Assembly: GCF_011082085.1 (NCBI RefSeq)
Contig: NZ_CP041063.1
Location: forward strand, 1,612,001-1,676,000
Length of the DNA: 64,000 bases
Source of the DNA: Bacillus sp. Cs-700
Lineage (GTDB): Bacteria > Bacillota > Bacilli > Bacillales > Guptibacillaceae
Reading direction: 5' to 3'
The notes under the pieces were generated by a model, which did not search any database, was not told the origin of the DNA, and saw only the letters and a program-made list of their open reading frames with translations. Shown one piece after another: positions 34,485 through 44,535 of this stretch (positions are counted from its first letter, which is position 1; each line of letters starts with the position of its first letter). Position numbers and translations under genes: made by a program.

Positions 34485-37400
34485 TTAACTTTCTGCTTTA
34501 TCTAACTGATAGATCGCTAAAGATTTGATGGTTACTTCACCATCGATTGCGTACAGCTCTAGCTGATCGCTCGTTAAATTTGGAAAGATTTGATCTGAGA
34601 ATACGACCTGACCATCATTCCCGAAAACTTCAATAGAAGACCGATCAACAAGTAAATGGAGGGTAACTAACCCATCAGAAGGCATCATGACTGCTTCATG
34701 CTTCGCACCAAAAGACTGGCTAAAACTCGTATCACCAGACTTAGAACGATCTAACGATAATGTTGCATTTGTCATGTCGTAACTGACTTCTGTGAATTCA
34801 TCATCCCCAACCCGAACTTTAAAACCAAATTCTTTTACTGTTGATTGTTCTGTTTGAAATGCAGCAACAATTTCTAACGTATCACCTTTTATATCCGCTA
34901 ATAGATTCTCACCCGGTACAACGACCTCATTCGTCCAATAACGTTCTTCCCCTCTCAAACTCTGAAGCTCACTGACAGGAGTTTGAACGAGGCGAACACC
35001 TAAATCCGAAATGCTTTTTAAACTTAATTCTTTTGGAACCGTTAGTTTGCTTCGCCATATAGAAGTTGGGATTGCTTGACCATACTCCCAATTGTTCATC
35101 CACCCCATCGCAATTCGACGTCCATCAGATACATGATTAAAAGTTAGCGGAGCATAATAGTCAGCCCCATAATCGGCATATAGCACGGTACTTGCTAGAT
35201 TGTCATTACGAAAGGTCGTTCCATCAAAATCGCCAATAAAATATTGTACACCTGATCCACCAGCAGGGGCACCTTTACTAAGACTTACTTGCATCACCCA
35301 TTTGGTGTTTTGTGGATCACCATCGACAGGTAATGGAAATAGATCTGGCACTTCCCAAACCCCTGCATGTGACCCTTGATTTTCACCAAAGTCGCTCGCA
35401 AACGTCCAATCTTTCATGTCTTTTGAATGGTAGATGCGAACAAATTGCTTTTGAAATTGATCTTCCACTGCAAGAAGCATCACCCATTGATTGGATACTT
35501 CATGCCAGAATACTTTAGGATCTCTAAAAACTGAGAATTGGTCGATGTTTGTGAGGACGGGATTTCCAGCATACTTCTGCCACGACCGACCGTTATCATT
35601 GCTATAAGCGAGACTTTGACTTTGATTCCCTCCTTTTTCATGCGTAAACATCGCCACCATGGCATCTTTCCCAAACCCAGCCGTATTGTCTTTATCCACG
35701 ACAACGCTACCTGACCATATAAATCCGTTCTCATCTTCTTCTAGCGCAGGCGGTAGTCGTTCCCAATTTACTAAATCCGTACTAACCGCATGCCCCCAAT
35801 TCATTGGTCCCCATGTGACGCCAGTTGGATTATACTGATAAAACACATGGTATTCTCCGTCATGATAAACAAGCCCATTGGGATCATTCATCCAATTTTT
35901 TTTGGGAGTATAATGAAACTGTGAACGATACTTTTCGTATCGCTCACTTGTTAAAAGATCCTCTTCTGTATTGAACACATGAAAATCATCAACATTGATA
36001 TGTCCCCATCCGCCAGTAGCCTTATCCACCACCTTAAGGAATACCTCTTCCCCTATATAAGAAGAAGCGTCCCAGTAAACCCTCTTGTACTGTTCATTCT
36101 CTGTACCGGTCGATTTAAATAACTCTTTCCCATCAGCTGCATTTACGAGAGAAACATATAAATGATCGCTACTTTTCCCTCCGCCAATCAAGAAGTCAAT
36201 CCACCCACTTCCATAGAGTGTAAAGGGCTCTGATTGTATTTCACCTATTTCGGCGTCACCGCCATCTTTGAAGTTCCACAGGTGATAGGCGTCTTGATGA
36301 TTGAAACAACAGTCCCACTCCCATCCTTCATCCTGCGTGACATCCTGGTCACTAAAGGCCTCCCCGGTAACCTTCCATCCGCTCAAGTCTCCTGTCTCAA
36401 AATCGGGGTTCGCTATCGTCACATTATTCGGAGGCTTCACAGGCGCATTCACATCGTCAATACTAATGTGTCCCCATGAATCTTTCGCACGATCAACAAC
36501 TTTGAGATAAACTTGCTCTCCAATGTAGTCAGAAGCATCCCACTTAACTCGTGTATAACCTTCCTGGTTTCCACCACTTACTTTCATTAACTCTTTCCCA
36601 TCGGAACTCCTTACTAGCGCGACATAAAGGTTATAAATATGGTTTCCTCCAGAAACGAGGAAATCGATTTGTCCATTTCCTCCAAGCGGGAATTTCTGTG
36701 AACGTATCGTTCCAGTTTCGGCATCATTACCGTTATGAACGCTGTATAGATGAAAAGCTCCGTTTTGATTAAATGGACCTCCCCAGCCCCAATCATCAGC
36801 AGACGTGACATCAAGATCGCTAAAGGCATCGCCTTCCATAACAGTCCAACCCGTTAAGTTACCGGATTCAAAATCATGATTCACTAACTCATCATGAGGG
36901 GGCTCTTCAACGACATTGATCGTACTCGTTGCCGTATGACCTCCGTCCCTTGTTTCAGCTTTAATCGTAGCAGTACCAGGAGAATGAGCCGTTACTTTTC
37001 CATTCACCACAGTCGCAACGCTCGGGTTGCTTGAAGTCCAGATCACCTCTTTATTTGTTGCTTGAGCTGGCGCCACTTCTGGCGTTAGTCGTTCTGTATC
37101 TCCAGCAACTAATTCTAATGAATCTGGATTGAGTGATACGCCAGTAGCGTTCACCTTTTCGTAAGCAGAGGTCATCTCCCAAACCTGTAATGACTTTACC
37201 GTTACGGATTCACTTTGTTCATTCGCCCAGAGCTGCACACCTTTCGCATCGTCTCTTGTCGGATAGGCCCTTGTGGTTAACCCTTTTTGTTCATTTAAAT
37301 AGGCATTGATTTCAGAACGATCCACATACACATGTAGATTGATCGTCTCTGAATCAGTATCTACCTCTCCACCCTGGTACCATTTTTCCACATCGGTATC

Positions 37401-40400
37401 GAGACTTGATTTGGTACGGTTCACCCAAAATTCCTTGCTACTTTCTTTGTAATACACAATGGTTTCTTCTTCGCCATTCGGTGAACGTCTTAAGCTAATT
37501 CCCGCTTCATTAGCGGATCCAATGTCTAGTTCTAACTGGATCTCAAGCATGTCTCCTTCTATGTTAGATAGAAGTTGATTCGCTTCTTCCATGGACGTGT
37601 CCGATGTCAGATTAATAAGCTCTTCGCCTCGTAATTCGTTCAACTCTTGGATCGGCTTCATCCCTAGCTTTCCGTCATCTTGATAAAAAACCTCTGTTGG
37701 CAAACCATAATTGTGGGCATATCCCGCATCATAATCGTCGTTTGCTGGACGCCTGCCCTGCGTAATACTATGAATAACGGTTCTTCCATCAGGCGTTACC
37801 ATTCCAGCTGGTCCAGTAAAATGGTCTCCAACATCAAGTAGTTGAGGCGCTTCATTATCTGGTGTAAATTTAGCCGTCTCAGGATTCCAGGTTCCAATCC
37901 AATAGTACGTATACCTCGACTGATACTCTTCTCTTTTCATTTTGGCAGGGTTGATTAAGAAAATATGCTTCCCGCTATCTCCTAATGGCAGCAAAATTGG
38001 CAGCTCCCAAACGCGTCCTGTTTCTGGATAGGTTCCATAATCTCCAACGAATAAGTCTCCTTCGAAGGTCCAATCTTCAAAACTAGCATCCTTTGTAGAA
38101 TACACGAGTGCGGTACCTCCAACGGCTTTGCCATCAGTTCCTTCTTTACCAGAAGTCACTAGCATGTACCAGGTATCACCATCTTTAAAAACGTAAGGAT
38201 CTCGAAATTCACCCTTGATCCCCTGTCCTTCTTCTTGATCTAGAATCACTTCTGAATTCTTCTCCCAACGGTTAAGATCGTTATCCCCATCCTGCAAAAA
38301 AGTACTTCTTGCTAAATTAATACGCTGATTAGGCTGATCACGATCATCACCTGCTGTGTAAAAGATCACAGGCACACCTTTATCATCGACAACAGCACCA
38401 CCCGCCCAAGCCCCCTCGGGATCAACATCATATCGCCCGGGGATAACGGCATCATCAACATCTCTCCAATGAACCATGTCATCACTTACAAGATGGCCCC
38501 AGCGAATATGATTCCAGTATGGTCCTCTAGGATTACTCTGATAGAACACATGATATTGACCATTAAAGTAAATAGGACCACCTGGTTCATTTCCCCAATG
38601 ATTTGGAGGAGACATATGAAACTGTGGGCGATGTTGATCGTCCGCTAAAAGACTGCGATCGGTTTTCACATCAGCGGTTGGTAGATTACCATTTAAAGCG
38701 CTTACATAAGATTCGTAGGAATCTTTCACATTCCCAGCATCCAATGCCTGATGGTAGATTTTCACTTCATCCATAAGCCCGCTAAACATATTTAAATCAA
38801 ACCCATACAACCACATACCATCATTGTTCTTTCCAATTAACAAATCTCTTACACTCGGTTTAATCGTAGCTCCTGCATCAAAGTTTCGTGATGTTACCTT
38901 TTCACCATTCTGGTAGAGAACTGCTTCACCAGTTGTGCTATCGTACGTTGCGACGACGTATGACCACTCATTTAAAGGGAGTAGTGTATCTGACATCACT
39001 TCATGCCACTCGTCTCCTGTACCAAACTGTAACCCCCACGTACCATGGCGAAAATTCCCGAGTATGAATCCTTCTTTCTTTTCACGGTTATGCTGATTCA
39101 CAATTGCAGATAAGCGACCTTCATCTCCATGTTCGAAATTTCTTGGCGCGACCCAGGCTTCAACCGTTAACGCTTCTGTAGGCGCTGGTAGTTTCGTGGG
39201 GCTCTGTTTAATCCAAGTAGAATACCCATCAAATAAGAGGGCACCGTTTGAAATGCCGTCCTTCCACAGTGGATCTTGTGCTTCCTGAAAAACGCCCTTA
39301 CTAAGATGGTAATCAATTAAATTAGTCTCACCTGTAACTTGCTCGACAGTATCCTTACCAGTACCTTCATCTAAACTCCAGTGAGCCATTAACTCACCAG
39401 CAAAAGGAGATTTGGTTATTCGAAAGTCATCAACGTTGATATGTCCAAACGCCCCTTTAGCATTATCTACGATTTTGATAACCACTTCTTCACCAATGTA
39501 TTCTGAAACATCCCAATAAACGCGCTGGTACTTTTCCGTATCTCGTCCGGTTTCTTTTCGCAACTCTTTTCCATCAGACGTTCTTACGAGAGCAACATAT
39601 AGATTCTCCTCGTCATTTCCCCCTCCGATAAGAAAATCGATTGCTCCATTTTGGTCGATCGTAAATGGCTCTGAGTGCAGTTCGCCTACTTGATCGTCTC
39701 CACCATCACTAAAACTCCATAAATGGTAGCGCCCCTCATGTGAAAATTCATCGCCTTCACTCCATTCCTCTTCATGAACAAGGCTCTCTGGGCCAAACGC
39801 ATCTCCGCTTACAATCTCCCATCCCCTTATTTCGTAAGGAGTTAGTGCCGTATATTCAAAATCATGATTATAAATAGAAGGCTCTACATGGTCATGTAAA
39901 GAAGGGGTCGCAGGAACATTCACATCATCAAGATTGATATGCCCCGTTGTCGTTGAATCAGCAACTTTAATCCTAACAACTGTACCTATATGAGCAGAGG
40001 CATCCCAACTCTTCTTGGAATATGTATCTGTCCCAGTCCCTGTTTCCTTCATTAATTCTACTCCGTCTGCTTCTCTAACGAGCGAGATCGATAAGTGTTC
40101 CGCATCAGAATCTCCACCTGTAAGAAAATCAATCTGACCATCTCCCCCAAGAGTAAAGGTTTCAGACTGCATAACCCCAACTTTTGTATCGTCTCCTCGC
40201 CCTCCCCATATATGCCAGAAGTTCTTTTGCTCAAATGTTTGCTTATCCCAATAGCTAGATTCATCTGTCACATCTTTCTCATTGAACGCTTTACCACTTA
40301 CAATTTTCCAACCAGACAAATCTCCTGTTTCGAAGCTTGGGTTTGCAATGGTCGTTTGGGCATGAACAGGGTTCGAAATACTCATTGGCAACAAGCTACT

Positions 40401-40454
40401 TATGACGAATAAGAAAGTCAGAGAAACCATTTTCAACCTACTGCGATTGAGCAT
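34485..40454 (-). CDS. Secreted 1989-residue fructanase with two GH32 modules, four binding-type modules, LamG and Big2 domains
   Basis: A Sec signal peptide (cleavage near VHAQT) is followed by two galactose-binding-like modules (about 34-185 and 186-346; NPSFETGDLSGW type), a LamG/concanavalin-like domain (about 353-581), and GH32 module 1 (about 608-1095). A Big2 domain (about 1100-1181), two further NxDFESGNLTGW modules (about 1188-1335 and 1345-1495) and GH32 module 2 (about 1508-1985) complete it. Module 2 has the full triad: Asp1524 in WMNDPNG, Asp1645 in FRDP, Glu1701 in WEVPD. Module 1 keeps Asp752 (FRDP) and Glu817 (WELP) but has Glu623 in GNEPGG instead of the nucleophile Asp. There is no LPXTG or S-layer anchor. 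It is last in the transporter operon. It probably attacks levan or inulin outside the cell. Confidence 0.93.
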   Translation of the reverse strand: MLNRSRLKMVSLTFLFVISSLLPMSISNPVHAQTTIANPSFETGDLSGWKIVSGKAFNEKDVTDESSYWDKQTFEQKNFWHIWGGRGDDTKVGVMQSETFTLGGDGQIDFLTGGDSDAEHLSISLVREADGVELMKETGTGTDTYSKKSWDASAHIGTVVRIKVADSTTTGHINLDDVNVPATPSLHDHVEPSIYNHDFEYTALTPYEIRGWEIVSGDAFGPESLVHEEEWSEGDEFSHEGRYHLWSFSDGGDDQVGELHSEPFTIDQNGAIDFLIGGGNDEENLYVALVRTSDGKELRKETGRDTEKYQRVYWDVSEYIGEEVVIKIVDNAKGAFGHINVDDFRITKSPFAGELMAHWSLDEGTGKDTVEQVTGETNLIDYHLSKGVFQEAQDPLWKDGISNGALLFDGYSTWIKQSPTKLPAPTEALTVEAWVAPRNFEHGDEGRLSAIVNQHNREKKEGFILGNFRHGTWGLQFGTGDEWHEVMSDTLLPLNEWSYVVATYDSTTGEAVLYQNGEKVTSRNFDAGATIKPSVRDLLIGKNNDGMWLYGFDLNMFSGLMDEVKIYHQALDAGNVKDSYESYVSALNGNLPTADVKTDRSLLADDQHRPQFHMSPPNHWGNEPGGPIYFNGQYHVFYQSNPRGPYWNHIRWGHLVSDDMVHWRDVDDAVIPGRYDVDPEGAWAGGAVVDDKGVPVIFYTAGDDRDQPNQRINLARSTFLQDGDNDLNRWEKNSEVILDQEEGQGIKGEFRDPYVFKDGDTWYMLVTSGKEGTDGKAVGGTALVYSTKDASFEDWTFEGDLFVGDYGTYPETGRVWELPILLPLGDSGKHIFLINPAKMKREEYQSRYTYYWIGTWNPETAKFTPDNEAPQLLDVGDHFTGPAGMVTPDGRTVIHSITQGRRPANDDYDAGYAHNYGLPTEVFYQDDGKLGMKPIQELNELRGEELINLTSDTSMEEANQLLSNIEGDMLEIQLELDIGSANEAGISLRRSPNGEEETIVYYKESSKEFWVNRTKSSLDTDVEKWYQGGEVDTDSETINLHVYVDRSEINAYLNEQKGLTTRAYPTRDDAKGVQLWANEQSESVTVKSLQVWEMTSAYEKVNATGVSLNPDSLELVAGDTERLTPEVAPAQATNKEVIWTSSNPSVATVVNGKVTAHSPGTATIKAETRDGGHTATSTINVVEEPPHDELVNHDFESGNLTGWTVMEGDAFSDLDVTSADDWGWGGPFNQNGAFHLYSVHNGNDAETGTIRSQKFPLGGNGQIDFLVSGGNHIYNLYVALVRSSDGKELMKVSGGNQEGYTRVKWDASDYIGEQVYLKVVDRAKDSWGHISIDDVNAPVKPPNNVTIANPDFETGDLSGWKVTGEAFSDQDVTQDEGWEWDCCFNHQDAYHLWNFKDGGDAEIGEIQSEPFTLYGSGWIDFLIGGGKSSDHLYVSLVNAADGKELFKSTGTENEQYKRVYWDASSYIGEEVFLKVVDKATGGWGHINVDDFHVFNTEEDLLTSERYEKYRSQFHYTPKKNWMNDPNGLVYHDGEYHVFYQYNPTGVTWGPMNWGHAVSTDLVNWERLPPALEEDENGFIWSGSVVVDKDNTAGFGKDAMVAMFTHEKGGNQSQSLAYSNDNGRSWQKYAGNPVLTNIDQFSVFRDPKVFWHEVSNQWVMLLAVEDQFQKQFVRIYHSKDMKDWTFASDFGENQGSHAGVWEVPDLFPLPVDGDPQNTKWVMQVSLSKGAPAGGSGVQYFIGDFDGTTFRNDNLASTVLYADYGADYYAPLTFNHVSDGRRIAMGWMNNWEYGQAIPTSIWRSKLTVPKELSLKSISDLGVRLVQTPVSELQSLRGEERYWTNEVVVPGENLLADIKGDTLEIVAAFQTEQSTVKEFGFKVRVGDDEFTEVSYDMTNATLSLDRSKSGDTSFSQSFGAKHEAVMMPSDGLVTLHLLVDRSSIEVFGNDGQVVFSDQIFPNLTSDQLELYAIDGEVTIKSLAIYQLDKAES

Positions 40455-40547
40455 GAGTTTATAAAGCTCCCTTCAAAATAAGTGACTTATCCATTCCGGC
40501 AACTTGGGTTATCAGCTTTTATCCATGTGACGCCAGGGAAGATTGTG

Positions 40548-42767
40548 TTAAAATGCTGCACCCATTTCCCAAACTTCCATCGACTTCACTGTTACCGAAT
40601 CATTCGCCCATATTTCTAATCCAAATGCTTCGATATCAGGGTATACTCTCGTCGTTATACTTTTTAATTCATTGGCATAACACTCGACGATCGAACAGTC
40701 GACGTAAATATGTAGCTTTAACTGCTCTCCATTGAGTAGAAGCTTTCCACCTTGAGCTTGGGCAGGGCTTGAATCATTTGTTTTCTTTATAACATTCAAC
40801 GTCTCCTCTCGACCGTTATAAGAAAGGAGCGTTTCGACATTCCCACAATCAGACTTTAGAACCTTTACACCATATTCATTTGCAACGTCACCTTGAAATT
40901 CAACACAGATTTCCAGCATATTCCCTTTCACATGAGCTAAGATATGATTGGTTTCTTCAACGGATAGACTTTCTAACGAAACGAGTTTTTCCTTACGGAG
41001 CTTTGTTAATTCTTCGATCGGCTTCACGCCCAATCTACCATCGTCTCGTAACCACAGTTGTACAGGAAGACCCCCATTATGCGCCCACCCTGCTTCATAT
41101 TCATCTTTAAGCGAACGTCTTCCCTGGGCGATTGTAAACAAAAGCAAGCGTCCCGTTTTAGGATCAATCATGGCACTTGGTCCTGTAAAATGAAAATCCC
41201 CCATATCAATAAGCTGCGGTTCTTTCTGATCTGGTATAAACCGATAACGCTGTTTATCCCATGTCCCAATCCAATAGAACACTTCAACATCGGCATTTCT
41301 TCCAACAGGACTAATAATAAATAGATGCTTGTCCTTTCCAAGAGGAAGTAAAATCGGCAGTTCCCACACTTCCCCTAAGAAAGGATACTCCTGATCTTTA
41401 TCATCATAGAGAAGACCTTTGCATTCCCAATCAACTAAATTATCAGAAGTGAAAAGAATCGCAGCTCCACTCTCGCCTTCTATTCCAGTGCCGACGATTT
41501 GGTACCAGATCTCTCCTTCTTTCCATACAAAAGGATCTCGAAACCCATCATGATGCAGACCCATATGATTAGGCTGAATCGTTACGGGTACAGGATGTTT
41601 TTTCCATATCTTTAAATCGATATCATGATTTTCCTTATACGTACTTCTCGCTAATCCTGTCATCTGATTTGGCTTCTTTGATGAATTACCTGCTGTAAAA
41701 AATAAAACAGGGAATCCTTCTTCATCGTAAGCAGCATTTCCTGACCAAATGCCGTCCGGAGCTAAATCATCTGCTTTAGTTTCAATGGCAATAGGCAAGT
41801 CGCACCAATGCACGAGATCATCACTAGCCCAGTGTCCCCACTGAATGTTGCCCCAATAAGGACCCTGTGGATTATGCTGATAAAACAAATGGTACTTCCC
41901 TTTGAAATAAAGAGGCGCATGCGGCTCATTCATCCAATGACCAGGTGGTGTTAAATGAAATTTTGGGCGGTGCGGGTCACGATCATATACGCTTCTATCG
42001 ATCATAATGTCCTGATAAGGTAAGGGCGGAATCTCTCCTTGATAAGGTGCAAGGTGATCTGTAAAGCTCTTTGTGATTTCCTCTACATTTAATGCTCGGT
42101 TATAGATTTTAATATCATCCAATAAACCACTGAACATATTTAACGAAAACACGTTTTCAATCGTCATCGCCTCGTTACTTTTACCGATCAAAAGCGCTTC
42201 ATGACTAACAGACATAGACACGTTTTGACCGACTGTCTTCTCGGCAACTTTTTCACTATTTAAATACAATGTGATTTTTCCTTCTTGACCGTTAAAACTT
42301 GCGGCAAGATGCGACCATTTTAACTTCGGTATAGGAGCATTCTCTGCCCACACTTCGATCCATTCACCTTCTACACCAATCTGAAGTCCCCATTTTCCAT
42401 GCCTATGAACACCTAAAATAAATCCTTCATTTATTCCTCGATTATGTTGATTTACAATACCCGACAGTCGTTCATCCTCCATTCCCCCAAATGAACGTGG
42501 TGCTAGCCAAACTTCAATGGTAAACGCTTGATCGATGGAATGAATACCTTCTTTTCGTTCAATCCAGGTTGAATAGCCGTCAAATAAGAGGGCGTGTCCG
42601 TTTATTCCACTACGCCACTGCGGTTCATCGGCAGGTAGAGCGGATTGGCGCTCATTAAACACATAATGAATGGCATCTTGATTAGACCCGTCATGGACAA
42701 TACTTCCACTGCCTTCTGAAAATGCCCAATGCGCTACCAATGATTTTCTTAATGTCATATTCGCCAT
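40548..42767 (-). CDS. Cytoplasmic LamG-GH32 protein with altered nucleophile motif
   Basis: A protein of 739 residues from the ATG at 42767 (GGGAG nine bases upstream; a TTG at 42782 is less likely) without signal peptide. A LamG-like domain (about 10-235) precedes a GH32 propeller and sandwich. The nucleophile position reads Glu281 in HWMNEPHAP instead of Asp; Asp411 (FRDP) and Glu469 (WELP) are kept. Both the LamG and GH32 parts align with the first half of the secreted neighbour: IVNQHNR..EGFILG and LNMFSGL(L/M)D(D/E)(I/V)KIY are shared. It lies between the binding lipoprotein gene and the secreted enzyme gene. It may process a special fructan product inside the cell, or be a non-hydrolytic binder. 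Confidence 0.9.
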   Translation of the reverse strand: MANMTLRKSLVAHWAFSEGSGSIVHDGSNQDAIHYVFNERQSALPADEPQWRSGINGHALLFDGYSTWIERKEGIHSIDQAFTIEVWLAPRSFGGMEDERLSGIVNQHNRGINEGFILGVHRHGKWGLQIGVEGEWIEVWAENAPIPKLKWSHLAASFNGQEGKITLYLNSEKVAEKTVGQNVSMSVSHEALLIGKSNEAMTIENVFSLNMFSGLLDDIKIYNRALNVEEITKSFTDHLAPYQGEIPPLPYQDIMIDRSVYDRDPHRPKFHLTPPGHWMNEPHAPLYFKGKYHLFYQHNPQGPYWGNIQWGHWASDDLVHWCDLPIAIETKADDLAPDGIWSGNAAYDEEGFPVLFFTAGNSSKKPNQMTGLARSTYKENHDIDLKIWKKHPVPVTIQPNHMGLHHDGFRDPFVWKEGEIWYQIVGTGIEGESGAAILFTSDNLVDWECKGLLYDDKDQEYPFLGEVWELPILLPLGKDKHLFIISPVGRNADVEVFYWIGTWDKQRYRFIPDQKEPQLIDMGDFHFTGPSAMIDPKTGRLLLFTIAQGRRSLKDEYEAGWAHNGGLPVQLWLRDDGRLGVKPIEELTKLRKEKLVSLESLSVEETNHILAHVKGNMLEICVEFQGDVANEYGVKVLKSDCGNVETLLSYNGREETLNVIKKTNDSSPAQAQGGKLLLNGEQLKLHIYVDCSIVECYANELKSITTRVYPDIEAFGLEIWANDSVTVKSMEVWEMGAAF

Positions 42768-42837
42768 TAACCACACTCCCAATTTGGAAAGAAAGCTAGA
42801 ACACGAGTGTTCTAACTTTCTTTCCTGTTCCTATTTT

Positions 42838-44439
42838 CTATTGATTTTCTTCAAAACGATCCAAACCTTCCTGGTAAATTTCCATTAAGCGACTTAGACC
42901 CATATCTTCAAGCTGCTTCTTGTAGCTATCCCACTCTTCGTCTACCCCGCCTTCCATTAGCCACTGAGCTTTCTTCTGATTCGTAAATTCTTTAATATCT
43001 ACTTCTAGACGGTTAATTTCATCTAGTTCATCAGGACTAAAGAAAATTTGCGGGTAATTCTCTTCTTCAAGATACGGTGCATAGATCGAATTCAGATCTT
43101 CCAAACGCTGTTTTGCACGAGGCTCCATTTCAACTGTTTCTTCAAAGTCTTCTTTCAAAATCGCTACTGGTCCATTTGGTGCAACCTTTTGTCTTAATTC
43201 ACCCATTACAACGTCGTCAGGTTGTTCTTTTAAGACAAGTTTTCCATCTTTTTCTTCAAAAATAGTGCCAATTGGTCCCCAATTAATTTGAGCTGACATC
43301 TTTGTTTCATATAACTGATCCACCCAACGCATCGTAATTTCTGGATTTGCATTTGCAGAAGTGATGGCAAACTCGCCACGAGAGTAGTCAGAGTAATTCG
43401 ATCGTCCGACAACCTGATCGCCATTCGGACCTTCAAGCGGCGGTAAGAGGTCATAATCATCCTTCAATTCTGGGCCAACTACCTCTTCCGATTCCCACCA
43501 AATATAAGATCCGTATTTTTCGTTTTTCCCTTTAGCGAAGTACTGTGAGACATCTTGCGTGAATGATTCTTTATCAATCAAGCCTTCTTCCATCCATTGA
43601 TGATAATAGTCGATAGCTTCTTTATACTCCGGCTGAATAGCTGTATAGATCACTTTTCCGTCTCTTACAATGCGATGATCGACGTTATCTGGCATATTAA
43701 ATGCTGCAAACATATCACCGAAGTTTCCAGTCCAAAAGTTGAACATGAAACTTAACGGAACTTCATCTTGTTTACCATTTCCATTAGGATCTTTTTCTTT
43801 AAAAGCAACAAGAACATCATGATACTCCTCAAGCGTCGTTGGCATTTCTAAGCCGAGCTCATCTAACCAAGTTTTATTAATGGACATAAAGTTTGGTACA
43901 GCTCCAAGCCCAGCTTCTTCTGCACGAGGTAGCGTGTAAATGTGTCCATCTGGAGCGGTTACCATGCTTTTTAGTTCAGGGCGTTTTTCAAACAATTTTT
44001 GAATATTAGGCGCATGCTCTTCAATTAAATCTTCAAGAGGAATCAACGTACCGTTTTGTCCATACTTCACAATGTCAAGATCTGTGAATTTAGCCGAATA
44101 AAACGCATCGGGCAAGTCACCACTTGCAAGCATCAAGTTTTTCTTTTCTTCATAACCGTCATCTGGAATGTTACTCCATTCAATTTTCACATTCGTCTCA
44201 TCTTCTAACGTATTAAAAATTTCCATTTCATCGTATTTTGGGGCAAGTGGTGCTTTTGGTGATACAAATTCCAAAGTGACTTGTTCGTCAACAATTGGAA
44301 GTCCTTCTTTATTAAACTCAGCAGATTCGGCCTTCCCATCAGAACTACTATCTTTCGAAGAACAAGCACTTAATACAAGAATGAAACAGAGCATTAAACA
44401 TATGAACGGAAAAGACCAACTTTTTCGTTTACCCATCAC
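42838..44439 (-). CDS. Oligosaccharide ABC transporter binding lipoprotein (LipO/YtcQ type)
   Basis: This 533-residue extracellular solute-binding protein of family 1 has a signal peptide ending LVLSAC|SSK, a Ser/Asp linker and the long C-terminal region typical of the LipO group working with LplB/YtcP permeases. It starts with GTG at 44439 or ATG at 44436 after GGGGGG. It follows the two permease genes, so the order is permease, permease, binding protein. It presumably captures fructo-oligosaccharides released by the secreted enzyme. Confidence 0.92.
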   Translation of the reverse strand: MMGKRKSWSFPFICLMLCFILVLSACSSKDSSSDGKAESAEFNKEGLPIVDEQVTLEFVSPKAPLAPKYDEMEIFNTLEDETNVKIEWSNIPDDGYEEKKNLMLASGDLPDAFYSAKFTDLDIVKYGQNGTLIPLEDLIEEHAPNIQKLFEKRPELKSMVTAPDGHIYTLPRAEEAGLGAVPNFMSINKTWLDELGLEMPTTLEEYHDVLVAFKEKDPNGNGKQDEVPLSFMFNFWTGNFGDMFAAFNMPDNVDHRIVRDGKVIYTAIQPEYKEAIDYYHQWMEEGLIDKESFTQDVSQYFAKGKNEKYGSYIWWESEEVVGPELKDDYDLLPPLEGPNGDQVVGRSNYSDYSRGEFAITSANANPEITMRWVDQLYETKMSAQINWGPIGTIFEEKDGKLVLKEQPDDVVMGELRQKVAPNGPVAILKEDFEETVEMEPRAKQRLEDLNSIYAPYLEEENYPQIFFSPDELDEINRLEVDIKEFTNQKKAQWLMEGGVDEEWDSYKKQLEDMGLSRLMEIYQEGLDRFEENQ

Positions 44440-44535
44440 TAAATTCCCCCCGAATGGTTATAATTTATGGCAAGCTACTTCGCTTAAGCAATTTGACTAG
44501 CGATCCACCTCCTAATAATGAAGTAAAACATATGG

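Noticed and set aside
34485-40454. Levan fructotransferase (difructose anhydride forming) for GH32 module 1
   Set aside because: The altered nucleophile motif suggests non-standard chemistry, but the NEPGG sequence does not match the motif I recall for that enzyme; the claim would be a guess.
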